NCBI GenBank assembly: GCA_028023455.1
Contig: JAQFVV010006231.1
Span: 2,623,478-2,687,477, forward strand
DNA length: 64,000 nucleotides
Origin: Epiperipatus broadwayi
Taxonomy: Eukaryota > Onychophora > Udeonychophora > Euonychophora > Peripatidae
Reading direction: 5' to 3'
In this document: in pieces, positions 60,899 through 64,000 of the stretch
Numbering within the stretch: the first letter of the stretch is position 1
Layout of the letters: each line of letters opens with the position of its first letter
Notes under the pieces: model-generated
What the model saw: only the letters and a program-made list of their open reading frames with translations
Told to the model about the DNA's origin: nothing
Database searches by the model: none
Program-made: the position numbers and the translations under genes

Positions 60899-60994
60899 AT
60901 GCAATACAGATATGGCAGTTCCTAAATATCATCATCATTATATTTAGGAACTGCCATATCTGTATTGCATACAGATATGGCAGTTCCTAAATAT
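60899..60994. repeat. Perfect 31-bp hairpin plus a third direct copy
   Basis: The arm at 60899-60929 (ATGCAATACAGATATGGCAG, ... CCTAAATAT) is repeated as an exact inverted copy at 60940-60970 around a 10-nt loop CATCATCATT. A third copy of 26 bp in direct orientation follows at 60969-60994 and runs into a TA microsatellite. A perfect 31-bp palindrome in otherwise drifting intron sequence implies a young event or gene-conversion-like maintenance. Confidence 0.95.
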
Positions 60995-61234
60995 ATATAT
61001 ATATATTTCAACAATATTTATAAAAACATTAATACAAATTTTCTTATAAAGTCTGTAATTAAAAAAGATTTCTGAGTAAAACTCAGCTTAACTAAATAGC
61101 TAAGCATTTTTACCTGGCAAATTTCACATCACAAAAGAAAAAAGAAGCAACCGTCACCTTTTTTAAATTTCTCATCATATTATTGGCTTCTGATTCACAT
61201 TTTGATAACTATAAAAATAAGTAACTATATATAT

Positions 61235-62594
61235 TGTAACGTTTAATTATATAGGTTGCAAATATATTGGCATTTGGTAAAAGCTAAAAAATAAAAGTAA
61301 ATTTAGATTTTTTTTTGACTAATTTTTTTTTAAAAAAATAACATACAATGAAAGTTAAATTTTTCTTTCGTATTTTTTTTTACTTAACTGGAAATAAAAG
61401 TAGAATTAGAGAGAACAAAAGAATTCCAAAAGCAAGTAAAAAGATAAGCTAAAAGAAAAATATTTTAGCTAATTAAACATGGCCGAAAAACTTGATAAAA
61501 AAAAATAGATACTTTGTAACATAAATTTTATAAAGAATATATAAGATTATCAACGGATATTTTGACAAACAAAAGATATGCGCAGAAGTCGGAAAACTGG
61601 GCCTCTAGAGAGTATAAAAGGCAGAGATCAGTTTGAAGAATGTCTTGGTTTAGCTGATATTCTTTTGGTTGGTTTTGGATTAGAGAATCCAGACCACTCT
61701 ACGATGAAAAAGTTATTCATACGAGAGTAGACCGGAGCTTTAGCTGACATCATTACCGATGGACACCAGAGAAGCTTACGCGACTAGCCTATGGAACCAG
61801 CACCAAGATCAACTAATAATCAAAGGCCGTGAGCTCAATTCAACCCCAAAAAACTATGCATAGTTATCTACAACCTTCGTGAATTCACAAAACTTACCGG
61901 TAAGTTAAGACTACTTATTCCTGATTGTGACAAAATTAAGCGTTTGCAAGCAAGTCTTAAAATAATCCCGATAGAGACTTTCATTTTTTCTGTACAAGAG
62001 ATTTTTGTTTATACCAGAACTTTTTAATTATTTTATTTTATTGATTGGGTCATATTTGAATTAATATGTGTTCTCTCTGATTTACTTGATTAGGAATTCT
62101 CATTTTAACTTAACAGATTTTTAATCTGTTATAATAATAAAAATATTTCTAATATCAATTTTCATTTGTCCGTTATTAATAATAGTTATTATTTTTTTTA
62201 TTATTAAATCTATTAGTAATTTAATAAGATTTAAAAATGTAATTTACCTTTGCCAATATGTTTGAATAAGCCCAGGAATAATAATCTTAAAAAAATAATT
62301 CTCGTTACGGTATGATGTAATACCGATTAGTTTAAAAGTTTTTTTTTTTTATTTGTGAGATGTTATATGACGATTTCAGTGAATTCTTAGGAATTCTGGT
62401 GCCCAGATTAAATAAATTAAAAGCTGATTTCATCAATAGCACAATTCTCAACAATTAATAGGCTGAGTTGATCAGGAAATATAGCTATGTTTTTAGAATA
62501 GAAATATAACTTTCTTCTTTTTTGACATGGCTTGATCAACTCACGCGCAGTTTATATTAGCGTGTAGAGGCCTAGCAAAACAGAAAATATTATA
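61235..62594 (+). repeat. 5' LTR of the second LTR element (right boundary approximate)
   Basis: The LTR is about 1.36 kb. Its left end TGTAACG is fixed by alignment to 63330. Its right end is inferred from the primer-site-like sequence one or two bases downstream, so it may be off by a few bases. It contains a TATAAAAG box at 61613-61620 and a strong splice-donor sequence ACCGGTAAGT at 61897-61906. Confidence 0.75.
61613..61620 (+). promoter_or_regulatory. TATA box in the LTR
   Basis: TATAAAAG follows GCCTCTAGAGAG and is identical in the second LTR at 63708-63715. Transcription would be expected to start about 30 bp downstream, giving a U3 of roughly 400 bp. It is a sequence match only. Confidence 0.6.
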
Positions 62595-62595
62595 A

Positions 62596-62613
62596 TGGCG
62601 ACCCAACTCGGGC
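62596..62613 (+). other. Primer-binding-site-like sequence
   Basis: TGGCGACCCAACTCGGGC directly follows the inferred LTR end. TGG pairs with the CCA end of a tRNA and GCGACCCA matches an acceptor strand TGGGTCGC. The match beyond about ten bases is uncertain. A decayed second version (ACGATGACCCAAAGAAACTC) occurs about 70 bp further on. Confidence 0.6.
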
Positions 62614-63329
62614 TTCGATTTAACAACTACAACCTGAGATAAGTTGTAATGATAAAGAATGTTACAACGATGACCCAAAGAAACTCACAGCCAGAAAATA
62701 AATAGTAATTTAAAAAAAAAAAAAATTATATAAACTAACGAACTAATTAAACCCTGATTATTAAAATATAAAAAAAATATTTTTTTAATATGACTTCCAG
62801 AAAGAAAAAAATGTATGTATATTTTTTTTGATATGTCTAAAATAAAACACAATCGTGGCTGATGTAGACATAAGTCACAAGTATTTGACCGGGTAGGCGG
62901 TTATTGAAGAGGGGAAAAACATAGCCCCGAGTCCTAGTATGCAGTATATTAACATAAGACCACCTTTATATGCCCATCAGACTATTTCTAGCAGGGATCC
63001 CAATAAAGGGGAAGGCGGACCAAGTTGCTGCGAGCCTGTAAGACTCAAAACGATGAGCAACGCTCATTAGTGCTTATAACTTGGGCTTCTTATCGTTACT
63101 TTTACACTTAAGCGGAAAGGACACAGATGAATGTTGAAATATTTTCCATTCCCGCCGTGTTAGACCTAAAAGTGGGCGTTAAAGCCAAACATCGCTTGTT
63201 GAATGAGTCTACGGAATATATCAGCATGCTACTACAAAAAAAAAACAACATGAATATGAATTTAAAAAACTTAAGAATAAAATTAGTGTAAACCCCTATT
63301 TTATTCTCATCTCCTGGCACTGGTGGTAT
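62614..63329 (+). other. Interior of the second LTR element, no coding capacity
   Basis: Roughly 715 bp of leader-like sequence of more even composition, for instance GACCGGGTAGGCGG and GGGGAAGGCGGACC. No ORF for gag or pol is present on either strand; the 70-codon minus frame 63108-63320 has no recognisable motif. The conserved, GC-richer leader would be the part kept for packaging by a partner element (inference). Confidence 0.55.
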
Positions 63330-64000
63330 TGTAACGTTTATTTATATACATTGCAAATATATTAGCATTTGGTAAAAGCTAAAAAATAAAAGTAAATTTA
63401 GATTTTTTTTTTGACTAATTTTTTTTTAAAAAAATAACGTACAATGAAAGTTAAATTTTTCTTTCGTATTTTTTTTTACTTAATTGGAAATAAAAGTAGA
63501 ATTAGAGAGAACAAAAGAATTCCAAAAGCAAGTAAAAAGATAAGCTAAAAGAAAAATATTTTAGCTAATTAAACATGGCCAAAAAACTTGATAAAAAAAA
63601 TAGAGACTTTGTAACATAAATTTTATAAAGAATATATAAGATTATCAACGGATATTTTGACAAACAAAAGATATGTGCAGAAGTCAGAAAACTGGGCCTC
63701 TAGAGAGTATAAAAGGCAGAGATCAGTTTGAAGAACATCTTGGTTTAGCTGATATTCTTTTGGTTGGTTTTGGATTAGAGAATCCAGACCACTGTACGAT
63801 GAAAAAGTTATTCATACAAGAGTAGACCGGAGCTTTAGCTGACATCATTACCGATGGACACCAGAGAAGCTTACGCGACTAGCCTATGGAACCAGCACCA
63901 AGATCAACTAATAATCAAAGGCCATGAGCTCAATTCAACCCCGAAAAACTATGCATAGTTATCTACAACCTTCATGAATTCACAAAACTTACCGGTAAGT
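63330..64000 (+). repeat. 3' LTR of the second LTR element, truncated by the window
   Basis: The first 671 bp of the second LTR copy differ from 61235-61905 by scattered substitutions (a few percent by eye), including in the first 40 bases. The TATA box and the ACCGGTAAGT donor are both kept, and the donor is the very end of the window. Confidence 0.85.

Larger units (their letters stand above)
48396..64000. other. Presumed next PLD intron or 3' region
   Basis: No further PLD exon with splice sites was found. Supported contents are listed separately (Penelope fragment, LINE relics, SINE, LTR element). The stretches 48400-49920, 50700-52070, 53200-54900 and 57330-59300 hold AT-rich DNA with homopolymers and no feature I can support. 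A weak reverse-transcriptase-like text near 51640-51760 was too decayed to call. Confidence 0.6.
61235..64000 (+). mobile_element. Second LTR retrotransposon, non-autonomous, cut by the window edge
   Basis: Direct repeats start at 61235 and 63330 (both TGTAACG) and stay collinear, with no net length change over the 671 bp visible in the second copy. The first copy ends near 62594, just before a primer-binding-site-like TGGCGACCCAACTCGGGC (62596-62613). Its first ten bases would pair with a tRNA 3' end reading TGGGTCGCCA, as in some animal tRNA-Arg. The interior between the LTRs is only about 735 bp and has no gag or pol. The element is therefore a short non-autonomous LTR type. A TATA box and primer site on the + strand set its orientation. 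The right end and target duplication lie outside the window. Confidence 0.8.

Overview
The window looks like a piece of a very AT-rich invertebrate animal genome (by eye roughly a quarter G+C). Coding exons are short, bounded by ordinary GT/AG splice sites and separated by introns of 5 to 20 kb. The introns are filled with microsatellites, fold-back repeats, tRNA-derived retroelements, degenerate LINEs, a Penelope-like element and LTR retrotransposons. The sequence alone does not identify the taxon.

One host gene is recognisable on the + strand: a phospholipase D of the PX-PH type (animal PLD1/PLD2 family). Four internal exons are present at 6499-6610, 26740-26805, 31920-32098 and 48243-48395. 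Joined in phase they encode about 170 residues running from the C-terminal half of the PX domain into the PH domain. The start of the gene lies upstream of base 1, and the two catalytic HKD domains lie beyond base 64000 or were not found. Nearly everything else in the window is therefore intronic.

Layout: 1-6498 is upstream intron with a tRNA-Gly-like relic and a 440-bp fold-back. The 20-kb intron 6611-26739 holds a complete, non-autonomous LTR retrotransposon at 8334-15467 (minus strand, 4-bp target duplication, gag only, with a tRNA-type SINE nested in one LTR). It also holds an inverted-repeat MITE and a recent 278-bp tandem duplication. Intron 26806-31919 holds a stop-riddled coding relic and a SINE. 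Intron 32099-48242 holds a 3.8-kb structure with 430-bp inverted arms built around a tRNA-like SINE, several fold-backs and a LINE relic. The tail 48396-64000 holds the GIY-YIG end of a Penelope-like element, three more LINE relics and a second LTR element that runs off the right edge.

The most interesting theme is hammerhead ribozymes. Three unrelated repeat contexts carry a type I hammerhead layout with a very short stem III: a dispersed family with five copies (4681, 4867, 22287, 29611, 43211), a second family with two copies (40367, 42448), and a degenerate one 37 nt downstream of the Penelope GIY-YIG stop codon (50286). Hammerheads are known from Penelope-like elements and animal retrozymes, so the motif class is not new. 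The co-occurrence of three sequence-distinct versions in one gene's introns, two of them inside long inverted repeats, deserves a closer look.
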